Source: Septoria linicola (Eukaryota > Ascomycota > Dothideomycetes > Mycosphaerellales > Mycosphaerellaceae). Taken from it: 64,000 nt of DNA. How positions within the stretch are numbered: the stretch's first letter is position 1; each line of letters opens with the position of its first letter. The stretch is from the NCBI GenBank assembly GCA_024114885.1, contig CP099429.1:1426001-1490000 (forward strand). The letters are read 5' to 3'. Below are positions 44,901 through 56,603 of this stretch, piece after piece. The notes beneath the pieces are model-generated. The model saw nothing but the letters and a program-made list of their open reading frames with translations. It made no database searches and was not told where the DNA came from. Position numbers and translations under genes: made by a program.

Positions 44901-45665
44901 TCTGTTGCGATGATACTGCGTGTCGCGATGACCAATTTTCCGCATGCCTCGCTCTGACGGCACAGAAGCATAATCGTGTCCAAAGGGGGGGGGGGGGGGG
45001 CCATTCTCACCTGATAACCGGCTGTACGCTTGACTCGGCCGGTAGACAGCCATTGTGCGTGCGGCCGCTCTCGCAAGTACCCGGGCTCCGTCCTAAGTCG
45101 GCTCATCTTGCTGTTGGATTTGTCTGGTTCCTTCACTTGTCAGCAGCCACCGATCAGTCATAGCGCCGACCCAGCGTCCTGATCAGAAACAGAGTTCTTT
45201 TCGTCTCATGCTGCAACGAAGGGCTATCCATGCGGCATTAGCCTGCCGCGCTACTGTCCAAGAGCCGCGTCAGATCCTGGCATGCTTGACACTATGAGGT
45301 TGACGCACCGACGGGTCGACTGCTGGAGAGCTTCCGTAGTGCTAAGGGCTCTTGCACAATTACTGGGCTTGGATGCCAGGATGACATTCAGCGTATTACC
45401 AACATGGGTCTGAGCTTTGACTCGGTTTGAAGGCGCAGGTAACACGGTCGATACCTCCCAAAGCTATATCATCCACCCACTCCTCCTGCCTCGCCTCACG
45501 CCTGGTTGCCCTACCATACTACTGCTACTCTACCTAACCTGTAGCTCAACTTCGCATCACGCATCAACATCGACCGATGCAATAAGAAGTCTGCTCAATC
45601 TATATGCTTTGAAGCACCTTTTGGATTGCAACAATATTGGATCGATACAGGTCCTCACAACAACA
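38992..45665. other. 6.7-kb stretch without recognisable genes
   Basis: Balanced base composition, no RIP signature and no detectable long repeat. Only short frames occur on either strand, many overlapping, and none has a domain, signal peptide or coherent splice pattern. Two A-box-like tracts resembling the start of tRNA genes (near 43030 and 44485) lack B boxes. Some decayed genes may be present but I cannot support any. Confidence 0.45.
44985..45000 (+). repeat. G16 homopolymer
   Basis: Sixteen consecutive G residues. A potential quadruplex, or a sequencing/assembly-sensitive spot. Confidence 0.9.
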
Positions 45666-46822
45666 ATGTCACACCGAGGCCAGCTATCATGCCTCAACCA
45701 GCCTGTCGCCTATCACTCACATAGCTTGACGCCTTCCTCACATACGCCTGTCAACAAGATGGCACAGCCGCAAAGAACGTCTTCACAAGATTCGACGTCA
45801 GATGTCATCAGGAAAAGAGTATGCAAAGCTTGTGATCGATGTCGACTGAAGAAGAGCAAGTGCGACGGCTCTAATCCTTGCACACGGTGTAAGACTGATA
45901 ATGCAATCTGCGTCTTCGGGTGAGTGGTGTTCTGTGAACATTCAACGCAGTGCACTGATGTTAGACCAGCGAGCGAAAGAAGTCTCACGACAAGGTGTAC
46001 CCGAAAGGCTATGTTGAAATGCTCGAACAACAGCAAGGTCAGCTTGTGAGCGGCTTGGTCGAGCTCTACGACAGACTGCGGAAAGCAGATGCCTGGACCG
46101 GTCCCGCTGTAGAAGAGCACGATGGAAAGCCTTATACCCATCACATCCTCGCTGCATTGGACCTCCTGGAGACGAAGGATGGATCTACCATAGAATTCGA
46201 AGAAGATACGGAGAAGCTACAGCAGAAGCTCATAGCTGATGGGGCTAGCATGACGCAGCACAACAGACGCGGGTCGTTCAGTTCGGAGTCGGAACACAGC
46301 CAACACAGTCATGCCAGATCGCACTCGCATGGCACTCCCACCCTGTCCAAGAATTCATCCCTGTTCAAAGAAGACTACAAATTCAGCACGAACAGTGAGC
46401 CTCCCTCGCCGCCCGCACGCAGCCCAGCTCTTCGTAGTCAGAGGCAATCATTTCAGCAGCCTGCACAACCGTCGCCACTGCAGCAGAGCTCTCCACTTGG
46501 CGAAGATCCGAACATGTTCCAGCCAGACTGGCAACAATACCCCCCTGCCAACGAGAACAAGTATGCAATGAACGTGGTGCGGTCCGACTTTGCCATTCAA
46601 GCACCAAGCCTACAACAGCCCATGGCCATCAATGGTCTACCCAACTCGTTCCAGCAGTGGGACACGCAAGGACCTTCATTCGATATGCTAGCAGAGTCTT
46701 TCACAGGATATCCAGAGCCAGCAATGAACACATATGGTCGCTATGCTGGTTCAGAAATGCCTGGCCTCACGTTCAATGATATGGACGTGGATTTCGGAAA
46801 CTTTGTGTCAGTCCATACATGA
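45666..46822 (+). CDS. Zn(II)2Cys6 transcription factor (368 aa, 2 exons)
   Basis: Exons 45666-45919 and 45970-46822 flank a 50-nt intron (GTGAGT...ACCAG, CTGAT branch) that lies right after the zinc cluster. Starts at 45666 or 45759 are both possible. The binuclear cluster is complete: Cys56, 59, 66, 72, 75 and 82 (CX2CX6CX5CX2CX6C, with K-K-S-K-C-D). The linker H-D-K-V-Y-P-K-G-Y-V-E-M-L-E-Q-Q-Q continues into a helical segment (L-V-S-G-L-V-E-L-Y-D-R-L). This linker is typical of a small subfamily that, as I recall, includes the Neurospora conidiation regulator Fluffy. The C-terminal 200 residues are Ser/Gln/Pro-rich and end in an acidic D-M-D-V-D-F-G-N-F that may activate transcription. No fungal-specific MHR domain is seen. 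Confidence 0.85.
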
Positions 46823-48096
46823 GCCTTTGCGCGCTTATTTGCCCTCTGTCATGGATCCGGTCCAGTGTCTTACAGGTCTTGGACTGCACTGACCGAGCTA
46901 TTGGAGATGGAGAAGACACTTGAATTCCGTACACAGGATTGGGCACAGTTCTGGAGGTAAATCATGGTCTCCATTGTGACGGTTTTGATCCTCTCCATGC
47001 GAGCCGTACCACCGACAGTTGCTACTATCTGGAAGAGGCTTTGTATGGGCTGTGCCGATATATTGGACTCGGGGGTCTCTTGCGACAACTGTTTGGACTT
47101 GCTTTTACATCTCACTGCGTTCGAGCGAAAACTGATACCCATTGTACTTTGGTGGATGTCACTGGGAATAAAATTGCGGCTTGGAGTTCTTTGCTTGGTG
47201 GCCGGCGGGCAATGGTATATCATAGCTCTGTATAGCACGTATCAGTGGAGAATTTCCTCCTCGTTGCTTCAATCACTGTTAGTCTCGCTGTCTCAGATCT
47301 CGTCGTGAAGCGTGCTTAGGCTGTTCCTTTCCTGACTCGGTGCCAAAGATTGTACAATGGTGCAGATGGAGACCAGAGTTCGCGGCAAGCCAAAAGTTGT
47401 TGCGTCAAAGCACAATCTTCACTTCGAGGGCTTCCTATCACACCGGCCATACAAAGATTCGGCTTCGCTCGCCGTCTTCCGCTCTCCATGCCGAGCATAT
47501 TTGATAGCCCTGTCGGCGAATGAATGTGGACAGTTGCGCATCCGAGACCAGTCTCATTGGCCACCCAGGTATGGCGACGTCGATTCCTGCCAAAGCAGAT
47601 ATATCACAGCCGCGTTCAGAAGGACCGTCCACAGCCCGGAAAAGTCACTTGCAGTCGTAGAAGCAGTTGCACGCGATGGGCAGAGGCTACAGTGTGTAGG
47701 TAGAGTTTAAAGGGGAACGGCCATCGCGAACCGCTGGAACGACAGTGGACAGGACACTCTGGACTTGGAATTGGCGAGCTACTTCGAGCGAACATGTTCA
47801 GCTCTTGGACACGTCGACCACGGACGTGCCAGCAAAATCTTCCGTGGCAGAAGCAGAGGGCTGGCGGCTAGACAGCAGGACATCGGAATACAGCCTAAAG
47901 TGCGCTGATGGAGCAGTCATACGCAGCAATGCCGGCTCCACCAGAGAGAGAGCTAGGAGGTCTGTGGGAGGACAATCTGTGGTAAAAGTGCATCACCCTG
48001 CTTCTTTGAGCAAAGTCCTCATCTCTACACGGTAGGTCTTGACAGCTACAAAGCAGACCAGCTCCATTGCCATTGGCGGACAGATCGCCTTTCGCC
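46823..48096. other. Intergenic
   Basis: 1.27 kb. A 114-codon plus-strand frame at 46964-47308 is hydrophobic, and one of 117 codons lies at 47357-47710. Neither is recognisable or supported by splice sites. Confidence 0.35.
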
Positions 48097-49164
48097 ATGG
48101 CTCAGCCACGAACCTCCGACGCGTTCAAGTTCCTAACTCAAGGTGGCATCATCCAAGAGTTCAACGTTGGTGGGCGCAATATCGTGCTCGGCTTCGAGTC
48201 GCCAGAGCCGTACAAGCACAGATCAAGTCACTTCTTCGGCGAGAACATTGGGCGCGTCGCGAATCGCATTTCCGGAGCAAAGATCAACAGCCTAAATGGC
48301 AACAGCTATGACTTGGCTGTCAACAACGGGCCAAATACTCTGCATGGCGGCGCTCAAGGATGGGGAAAGAAGACCTTTGCAGGTCCAGAGAAAGTGACTC
48401 GCAATGGACGCGACGCCTTGGAGTTCAAATACCTCAGCAAGGACGGGGAGGAGGGCTTCCCAGGTACTGTTGAGCTACGCATGTGGTACTATACCACTGT
48501 GGAGCAAGACGAGGGCAAGGAGAAGACCAGTCTGGAAATCGAGTATGAAGTTGAGCTCGTGGGTGACGAGGTCGAAGAGACTATCGTGAGCGTCACGAAC
48601 CACAGGTACACCCGAAGTCTGATGCTCTACGTCGGTACTTAATGCTGACACAGCCACAGCTACTTCAACATCTCGGATGGTCCAACACATGAAGGCACGA
48701 AGACTGTCGTGCACACAAACCTGCACCTGCCTGTTGACGACACAGCCATTCCTACTGGGGCAATCGAGCCTTATCCAGAGTTCGAAGCGAACAAGGAGTT
48801 CACCCTGGGTGCTGAGAAGCCAGATCCAGACCACTGCTTCGTCATGAATCCTGATCCTTCGAGCATACCACTTGATACCCGCAAGGAGCCAATGAAGAAG
48901 CTTGTCGAGCTTTCTCATCCAAACACCAACATCCACTTTGAAGCTCTCAGCACCGAGCCCGCCTTTCAATTTTATGCTGGCAAATTCATCGAAGCCCCTC
49001 CTGCGAAAGATGGCTTACCAGCTCGTGGTCCTCGAAGCGGGCTTTGCATCGAGGCAAGTCGATATGTCAATGCTGTGAATCAGGATGGGTGGCGACAACA
49101 GGTCGTGCTCAGGAAAGGTCAGCTGTGGGGCAGCCGCACTATCTACCGAGCATGGAAGGAGTAG
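48097..49164 (+). CDS. Aldose 1-epimerase (galactose mutarotase) family (337 aa, 2 exons)
   Basis: Exons 48097-48605 and 48660-49164 flank a 54-nt intron (GTACAC...CACAG, CTGAC branch). The start at 48097 has an ideal context (GCCATGG). The family's catalytic features are present: N-G-P-N-T-L-H-G-G with the first histidine (about residue 90), N-H-S-Y-F-N-I formed across the splice with the second, and the C-terminal G-L-C-I-E-A-S-R with the catalytic glutamate. It interconverts alpha and beta anomers of hexoses in the cytosol. There is no signal peptide. Length fits. Confidence 0.92.
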
Positions 49165-51754
49165 CCCTGCAGTCATGAGTGGACTGGAAATATGATCCAA
49201 CTGAGTGCATTCCATAACTTCACTGCTGTGTGAGTAGCTCGCCTCTGGGCTTGCGAGATAAGCATGCTCGAGTCACGTCCAGTCACACCGCACCATTGCG
49301 CAGATGGCTGATTGTTGACCATAAAGGTCTCAACAGCAGAGATATGCCCTTTCGGAACCGAAGCACATGAAGTACAGAACGCCGTACTTGCCGTTGACCT
49401 GATCTAGTCACAATCCTCAATGTATGACGAAGAGGTACTCGATACATGGAAATGGTGATGCGGTCACGAGTTGAAGGGCCGTGGTGCCAGCAATGCTAAA
49501 ATCGCCCAGGTCGACATATACTGGCGGTGCATCGTCAGCCAGGGTGAGGGAGGTTGATCGAAAGCGATGTCCGGGTGTTGATCCGATATGACCGGTTCGA
49601 CATTGCCACGTGTGGGAGATGCTGTGACAGGCGCTTACTCATGATGACACTTTGCAGGTAAACAATCGGCATGTACTCGTTGGGACCTGAAGGTGGCTTG
49701 CAGCTACGCACGGTAAGACGCTCGTAGTGATGTCAACGTAGAGTCGTCTTGCAGTGGTCTGCACCTTGGTGCTGATCCGTCTGCCGCTCAAGCGAGCTGG
49801 TCAGTCAACAGCCTTTGGAATGTATTCATCGCATTTCGATCACGGGGCTGCGCATGCGCTTTCGGGGACAGCGCCGGTCTCTCAGATGATCTTTGACCGA
49901 AATTCGGGCTGGCTCCTCATCCTGAGGACGTTTTTACCAAACCGCTTTCAGCGCAGAACGGCCGAGCATCGATTGCGGCATCTGCTCCCGTGCGCAATCT
50001 TCCCAATTATTGCAGTGGGACAAGTGCTGCAAACATGAGATCTGATGTTGGAGTGGAGCTTTTTGGCTCTCATACGGTCGTCTGACATTGGGGTGCTACC
50101 CGACAAAGGCACGAGGTAACAGATACACTTGTTATGGTTGAAGCACTGTAGATCAAGCTGTCTCCATGAACAGGCCCTTGGGAGTCACTGTGGTTCAACT
50201 GTGCATACTGAGTGCTCGTGTGCATAACGGCATCTAATGCAAATGACGTAGTGGCTCTGCCGCTATGCACTGTCGAAGTGCCCGCGGACAAGCTTTCAGT
50301 TCGAGCATTCGATTGGCTGTAGACATCAAGCTTGTCCAAAGCGGCCAGCCTCGAAAGAAGAACTTACTGTGAGACCTCCACCAGCGTGTACGCTGGCTTC
50401 GAGCAATGAGTTGGTGGAGACCATGCTTTGCTGCAGCGTCAGTATGAATATGCCACCCTCCGCTGCAGGTCCTCGATCTGTCAACATGGCACGGAGATTA
50501 TTCCAGCACACGACGCAATATAACATCACCATTGGTGACGGACGAAGCAGTCGGTCGAGAAGTTCCGTCCAAGACCGATGTAGAAGCCGTGTGCCGCATA
50601 CTGAGTTTCAGCCCTGGATAGAAATTTTGTTACTAGACAGAACACTACCACGAACTTTTTTTATGCATTGGCGTCGGGCCTTCACATCGCACGAGAGCCA
50701 GCAAAAGTTGCAGAATCACCATCGAAGATGACCATCGAAGATGAGCAACGTCACACGTGCTGGCGAATCAGATCGTGCTCACATAGCATTCCCGTTGCTG
50801 CCGCTGGTCGTTCTGTCAACCTTGTCGTCGATCAGCCCAGAGTAAGCGAGGCAGGTTGACGCGGGTCATCAGTCTTGTTGAGACTTCCGGATGTTGGCAG
50901 ATGTGGTGAAGCTATGTCGGATCGCTGGCCGCTTTCATGCTACAAAAGTCCTGCTACTTGCGCCACGAACGCCCCCCTTCCGGATCTCTAAGATGAAAGG
51001 CAGCATATGTGGAGTGCGATACGCCGACGTTAATCGACGCTTGGCGTCGATAATACTAGCGTGTTCCATGATTTTTGGAACATCTCCAACCGCACCTCCA
51101 ATGCTACATATTGCCACATCGTGCTCAGATCTAAATGGTCTTGCGCATGAGTGCATTTGGCGAACGCGGCCTGCGGACTTATCTCGAGAACGGAACCACG
51201 ACCGCGTCCAGCCACGCCGATCTGGTGAAATCGACCATGAATGATGAATCGAGCCGTTGAAGGAATCGTCCGCACGCAAAACTGGTCCTGATCATCGCCG
51301 ACGGACTGTAGCTTCACAACACAGGCCGTAGTGCGCGACATGGAGGTATCGCCGGACGAAGGATCTTAAGTCCGATTCTTGGATGGTGATGTCTCTGCTC
51401 GGAGTTTCGAGGTCACCGAGATCCGGTTTGAAAATTCTTCGGTGGCAGCACACATTTGCCGAGACCAAGAGTCCGAGACGAACGGACCTCAGTAGCCACC
51501 AGCCGGCGATTTCGAGCCGTCCAGTCACGGTTGACGTGCAGAGCCAAGGTCGCAATACGGCTCCCAACAGGGACAGCATGGGACTGCAAGCAAGAGATTT
51601 TCATGAGTGTTTTGGCACTCAAATTCCTCTCGATAGTAGGTATTGATGTCTGTGTTCTGAGGAGCTGTGTTATCAGTTGACTACACCGGCGACGGTGCTG
51701 TTGCTCGTTCTGGGATGTTTCTCTTCGGCATTCTAGCTGCTGCTGCACCCGTCT
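49165..51754. other. Intergenic, no recognisable gene
   Basis: 2.6 kb with short overlapping frames only and balanced composition. Confidence 0.4.
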
Positions 51755-53427
51755 TCAAGCCCTCGCTGGGGGAGGTATGCTCTGTGGATTTCTGAACGTG
51801 TTCCAAGGATCATATACTCCCTTGATCTGGATAAGTCTGGCCACATTGCCGCCCCAGTATGCTGTCAGAGGGTCTAGGAGAGCTGCATCTACATACCCGG
51901 CGTATGCACTTTCATCGATACCTGGATTGAGCTGGCGACATAATCGGTTGAGCCCAACTAAGAACTCGTGGGATGCAGCACTGACAGGTCCAAACGGACT
52001 CACCACATATGCTTGCTGGAAGTGCAAAGCGTCGCGATGCCAGTATGCTGTAGCTGTCTGCGGGATCTCCTCGATGAAGCCACCGTTGAGGTCCCATACC
52101 ACGAACCATATCAGGCTGTCCGTTGGTGCGCTGTCGAAGTACTGAAAGAGCTGGTCTACTGCGGCGTCGGAGAGCAAGGTGCGCCGAGTGTCTGGAGCAT
52201 CACGAGTCAGTCGACATCAGAGGACTTCTGGTCAGGACTTCTCACATTTTAGCGAATTACTGTAGAAATGTGCCGGAATCGTACCGCCAACATCGTATAA
52301 GAAGTCCGTCAAGCTGTGGATCAAACCTGTAGCGATTCGGCTCACAACTGTAATGCCAAGCTCCTCCTGCCCAAACGGCAGAACGAAGTCCAGATTCAGC
52401 TGATTGAACTCAGGTTCGGTACCGTAGAAGGTGCCAGCGAAGATCATCAGCCCAGGCGCAGTCAGAGTCAGAGTGGCTGCAAAGTGCCGTGATAGAGAAG
52501 GGTCTGCGATCAGCTGCTGCCACTTCTTGAAGGTTCCTGCGAGATCGGCATATCTTCCTACGGTGATGTTGTACTGGAACTCTATGGCAGCACTTGGCGA
52601 AGGTGATGTCTGCATCTGGATCTCGGTCATGATACAAAAAGACCACGCAGCGCCTCTGATTGCGAAGAAGAGGTCCGGATTCTCGTATGCAGACGCTCTC
52701 ACAATGCTGCCATCTCCTAGGACACACTCGACCGAGATGACTTGATCGGATGCCAGCCCAAGTAAGCGAGAAAGCGGTCCAAGACCACCGATTGCAATCT
52801 GGCCTCCTGTTCCGATGTCACCTACAACACCATACGCCATGACCCTGTCGATGGCTGCTAGATGGCGGTCCAGATCTGCGAGCTTGTTGCCAGGTCCAAA
52901 GGTCACTGTCTGGTCTGCTGGGTTGTAGTTGAAATCGTCCATGTGCTGTAGGTCCACTGCGAGCGATCCATCCTGACCGCCGTACCCTGTGTGGAAGCGT
53001 GAGCAATGTGCTGTCGTGCAGAGCCAGCTGGTCACCTACCAAAGTTGCAGTAGCTGTGTCCACCTGACTTTGGCTGTACTGCGATGCCGTATGTTGAAGC
53101 ACATACGACTACCTTGGAGACGTCGATTGTGTTCCTAGGATACACGATTGCGGCCGGTGTCCATGGGTAGTCCAGATTGTATGGGTGGTTGTTGGTAATC
53201 TCTTGTAGAATATCTTGTGGGAATGCGTATAGCGAGGAATCACCTCGCAATGCAGCTACAATACATTCTTGGAATGGTCCTTGTGGCGGGAGCAGACCTC
53301 CCAGATCCCCGACGATTCCACCAACACCTTGCCCTGCGGTGTCAAGTATGCCAGGAACCTCGCCTACTGTGGCTCCCAGAGAACCAATGACTCCATCAAG
53401 AGCATTACTGAGCGCGAGGTCGCTCAT
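51755..53427 (-). CDS. FAD-linked oxidoreductase, berberine-bridge/glucooligosaccharide-oxidase type (521 aa, 3 exons)
   Basis: Exons are 53427-53040, 52986-52246 and 52191-51755. Introns of 53 nt (GTAGGT...CACAG) and 54 nt (GTGAGA...TCCAG) keep frame. The PCMH-type FAD domain is clear: P-K-S-G-G-H-S-Y with the His that anchors FAD, then G-G-L-G-P-L-S-R-L-L-G and N-P-D-L-F-F-A-I-R-G. A C-terminal BBE segment ends with G-V-Y-D-P-W-N-T-F-R-N-P-Q. In family members with doubly linked FAD, the second loop reads G-T-C-P-x-V-G-x-G-G-H. Here it reads G-V-V-G-D-I-G-T-G-G-Q (182-192), so the Cys is missing. R-G-A-G-x-S-F-G is also altered to R-G-A-A-W-S-F-C. The N-terminus is Gly/Leu-rich with no convincing signal peptide, which is unusual. 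Confidence 0.85.
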
Positions 53428-54255
53428 GTTCGTTGTGAGAGATCTCTTTGGCGTTCACGCGCGCGGACATCGTGGGCAGGGCTCACATATCGCGCGGCGA
53501 ATCGCAATCTCGCTCCTCCCCCTGCCTTTTTACGAAACAAAACTCCGTGTAGACTTGCCTCGTGGAAATTTCGGGCGGAGCGGACCTGTAGCAACTTTGC
53601 GAAAGGCTTCGATTTGACTGGGGTGTACCTGGTAGCTGCTATATCTGCGACGGGCGATTTCAACCGCATCTTGTGGTGGTGAATAGGCAGATGAGCTGTC
53701 ACGATACCACCTTCGTGAGGTCACTCTGCATGGCTGCACACGAAGAATGACCTTCAGTACAACGGAAAAGATCATGACCAATGCTTGACTTGCGACGCTT
53801 GGAAGTCGGCTATTTGAGTACAGCGTCAAGAGCCTCACGCCGCCCATTGAGGCACGTATTCTCTGCTAGAGCATCTAGTCGGTGCTATCCCAGCTCCCGT
53901 CGAGAAGGTGGCATATGAAGTGACTAAAACTTTGCGAGAACCTCTCGATATGCCTAGCGAAAAATTTAGAAGCTTACTCTTGCCATGCTTTGTAGGTGGG
54001 TCTGATGTCTCGCTACTAGCTGATCGTCTGACAGCACATCTAGCCTTGCTCGACAATTACCTAGTAGTGACGACTACTTACAAGGATCGTCCTCCGGCAT
54101 AGCAAAACCTTACCGGTGAATTCAATCGTGTTGACTAGTCACATAGTCGACGCACGATGGACGACGAACTACATTGATGGTCTAGGAGATATAAATATAT
54201 ATGCATGTGGAGTGACTGTCTACCTCCATCATATCACTCAAGGCCTCATTCCAGT
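53428..54255. other. Intergenic with a short unexplained open frame
   Basis: A plus-strand frame of about 83 codons ending at 54102 (ATG at 53908) encodes a well-balanced helical peptide (V-E-K-V-A-Y-E-V-T-K-T-L-R-E) with no ATG at its head and no recognised family. It may be a remnant. The rest shows nothing. Confidence 0.3.
54190..54197 (+). promoter_or_regulatory. TATA box (TATAAATA) of the secreted-peptide gene
   Basis: Canonical box inside an AT-rich run, 59 bp before the ATG at 54256. Confidence 0.6.
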
Positions 54256-54486
54256 ATGCGCCTCACAACTATCGTCCTCACCTTGGCTGCAGCCCTGAAC
54301 GCAGCTGCAGCCCCGATAACCCACGACAACGTACCTATCATCGCCCGTGATCCCGAGCCTGGCTTGGGGAGTTTTCTGAAGAAGATCAAGAACTGGTCGA
54401 AAGAAAAGAGCAAGTCCAAGGTTCAACCCATTCATCCAGGTGCTTTGCGATCGCTAGGACTTCCAGTGCCACCAGGAGTGGGATGA
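54256..54486 (+). CDS. Small secreted peptide without cysteines (76 aa)
   Basis: The ATG at 54256 opens a textbook signal peptide (M-R-L-T-T-I-V-L-T-L-A-A-A-L-N-A-A-A-A). The mature peptide of about 57 residues is basic: a short acidic start (A-R-D-P-E-P), a cationic helix (F-L-K-K-I-K-N-W-S-K-E-K-S-K-S-K) and a Pro/Gly end (G-L-P-V-P-P-G-V-G). No cysteines. A strong donor (CAG/GTAAGA at 54500-54506) and an acceptor about 41 nt later lie just after the stop, suggesting a 3' UTR intron or an alternative end. An amphipathic cationic secreted peptide is compatible with antimicrobial or effector roles, but this is speculation. Confidence 0.6.
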   Translation: MRLTTIVLTLAAALNAAAAPITHDNVPIIARDPEPGLGSFLKKIKNWSKEKSKSKVQPIHPGALRSLGLPVPPGVG

Positions 54487-56603
54487 GGCCATTCACAGGT
54501 AAGACTCCTCAATAACAACAACTAAGCCGTTCTGATCAGAAAAAGCAGAGTGGAATGCTCCACCCTGCTCGACAGGTACAGTCTTCTTCCATAGTGCTTG
54601 GAGAAGTATGTTGCCATCAATGGCTGTGCTACGTTCAAGCACGTCTTTCTTTTGTGATCACGAGTCACAGATGCTAATGTTGTACAGCGTTGCCGTCGAG
54701 CGCTCTCTGTCCAAAGACCCGTTGCCAAGAAGAGGTGCTCGTGAGCAGCCGTGCGTGTCACTGTCAAAATCATAGAGCATAGCGAGTACAGACTTGCCGC
54801 AGTAATGTCAAGAAGAGTACAGGTCTAGCTGAGTTGGCCGGTGATATGCGTTGTTCATGCGCAGATTGATTGATCGGCTGGAGGACCTCACAAACCCAGC
54901 AACTCTGTAGCTACTGTGAATGCCATGTGAACACTCTACTACAATTCAACTGATCTCCTCATGAATCTTGTTGGCCTGCTCCGATATACAGCGCAGCCCA
55001 CATTGGTCGATCTTGCTATTGTTGCTGTAGCCTATGTGTCTCTACTACATCGATTGGTCACGCATGTGGCATTGTGTCCTGTGAGTCCCACCTGCTTTGA
55101 CGGTGAACGACGATGCCGAGCCAAGGGAAAGCGTGAATGTTTAGAGCAACAACGGCTGTGATTTTGACCGGCTAGCATGTCTGCTAGAACAAGATCACAG
55201 GTATGAGGAATTTATTCAAATGCTATGCCAGACTGAGGCTGACCAGCACAACATGTCGTCTTAGAGCTGGAAAAGAGCGTAGGACACGTACTAAGCACAT
55301 TGCACACTAGAAGCATTAGGCACATATCAAGCACGTTGTATGTCGGTGCTTACCTGGCTAGACGTCGGAATGTAACAATATCTATAAGGCTAAGCCGACG
55401 AAGTGCTGAAGCACTAGATGTCACTTCGCTAGAAGTAAATACTGACCTATGATCTACTAGAGCTTAGAACAGACGGATTCGAAGCGCTGACACTACATGC
55501 ATTACTTCTGCTTATCTTGTTAAGCCTTCTAGTCAGTACTCTCTTGGTTGCAGACAAGAACTTCTCGCCTAAGTCCGTGCGTCGTCTGGGTTAGATCAAT
55601 GCATTGTCTAGGTTTGGCGAATGCGCATTCTGACTGTCGTCCGAGCGCGGTCCTTGCCTGACATCACATTACACCTCACAGTTCAGCGGTTCGTACTCAT
55701 GGGAGCGCGGGCAAACGTGACCGATGGTGTGATTGGATACGAGCTTTCTGTGACGATTCACATCGGCGAGGCGATCGCAGCGAGTCTAGCACGCCGAATG
55801 GACGTCCAGCAATCACGAAGCAGTCTTATCGCGCCTGCCTCGGTCTTTGAAGCTTGGTTTCAGCCTTCCACGTCGGCCTCCTCCACACCTGCCATCCTGT
55901 CGTGCTCTCCACAGGATCGTTTTCTAGCAATTCTCTGTTGCCTTCACGTAGATGTGCCTGCTGTGAGCCAAGTCACTTTGCTATGCCTTTCCTGGCAGAT
56001 TCAGCTCTAGCTATCGTCTGTGCGTAAGGTCGGCTTAGTACTAACACACTAGATCATGAGTGCTAGAGCCGGCACGGCCTCAGCATGATTACTTGCCACA
56101 CATTGCGAAGTGTGACACCTCTGATCGATTCGTGTACTGTTGGCCGCACAGGTGGGAACGGCATGGCGCATCGCACCTGCTGCCCTTAGTCTTCATCAGC
56201 GCAACTTCCTCCATCACCTGCATTGTGTCTTCCACACATTTTCTCTGAAATTCCATCGACAGGGTGCCCCACGCATAGGATCTGACATGGTCGTGAGTGC
56301 CCTCTACGTGTTGCCTATCGCGCGTAAGGTTGAGTGATGTAGCACCTGCTCCAACTCTACAGGCCCAATTCCTACTTCATCATGTGTCGAAGCTTCCACT
56401 TTCGTCTGCTACCCACGGAAGTTGCACTGTGCGTTAGACCCAATCCTAGAGTGATCAACTCACTCCACCTCCCTCCAAGTTACTTGGGGAACGACTCAGC
56501 AAAGGACCTCGCTACTTGTACGTTTGACGTCTTATATAAGCCACAGCACAAAGACCTTGCAGAAGCAGAAATTTATGAGGAACAGCACCGATACGAACCA
56601 CCA
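54487..56603. other. Intergenic, possible degenerate repeats
   Basis: 2.1 kb. A short 66-codon frame (54961) and a 129-codon frame (55621-56010) have no recognisable features. A segment at 55371-55522 begins TGTAACAA and ends TTGTTA, like a decayed LTR, but lacks a target duplication. Confidence 0.3.

Noticed and set aside
47357..47710. 117-codon plus-strand frame before the epimerase gene
   Set aside because: There is an overlapping frame on the other strand, no family resemblance and no promoter signal.
55371..55522. TGTAACAA...TTGTTA segment looking like a solo LTR
   Set aside because: The ends are incomplete, there is no flanking duplication and no second copy in the window.
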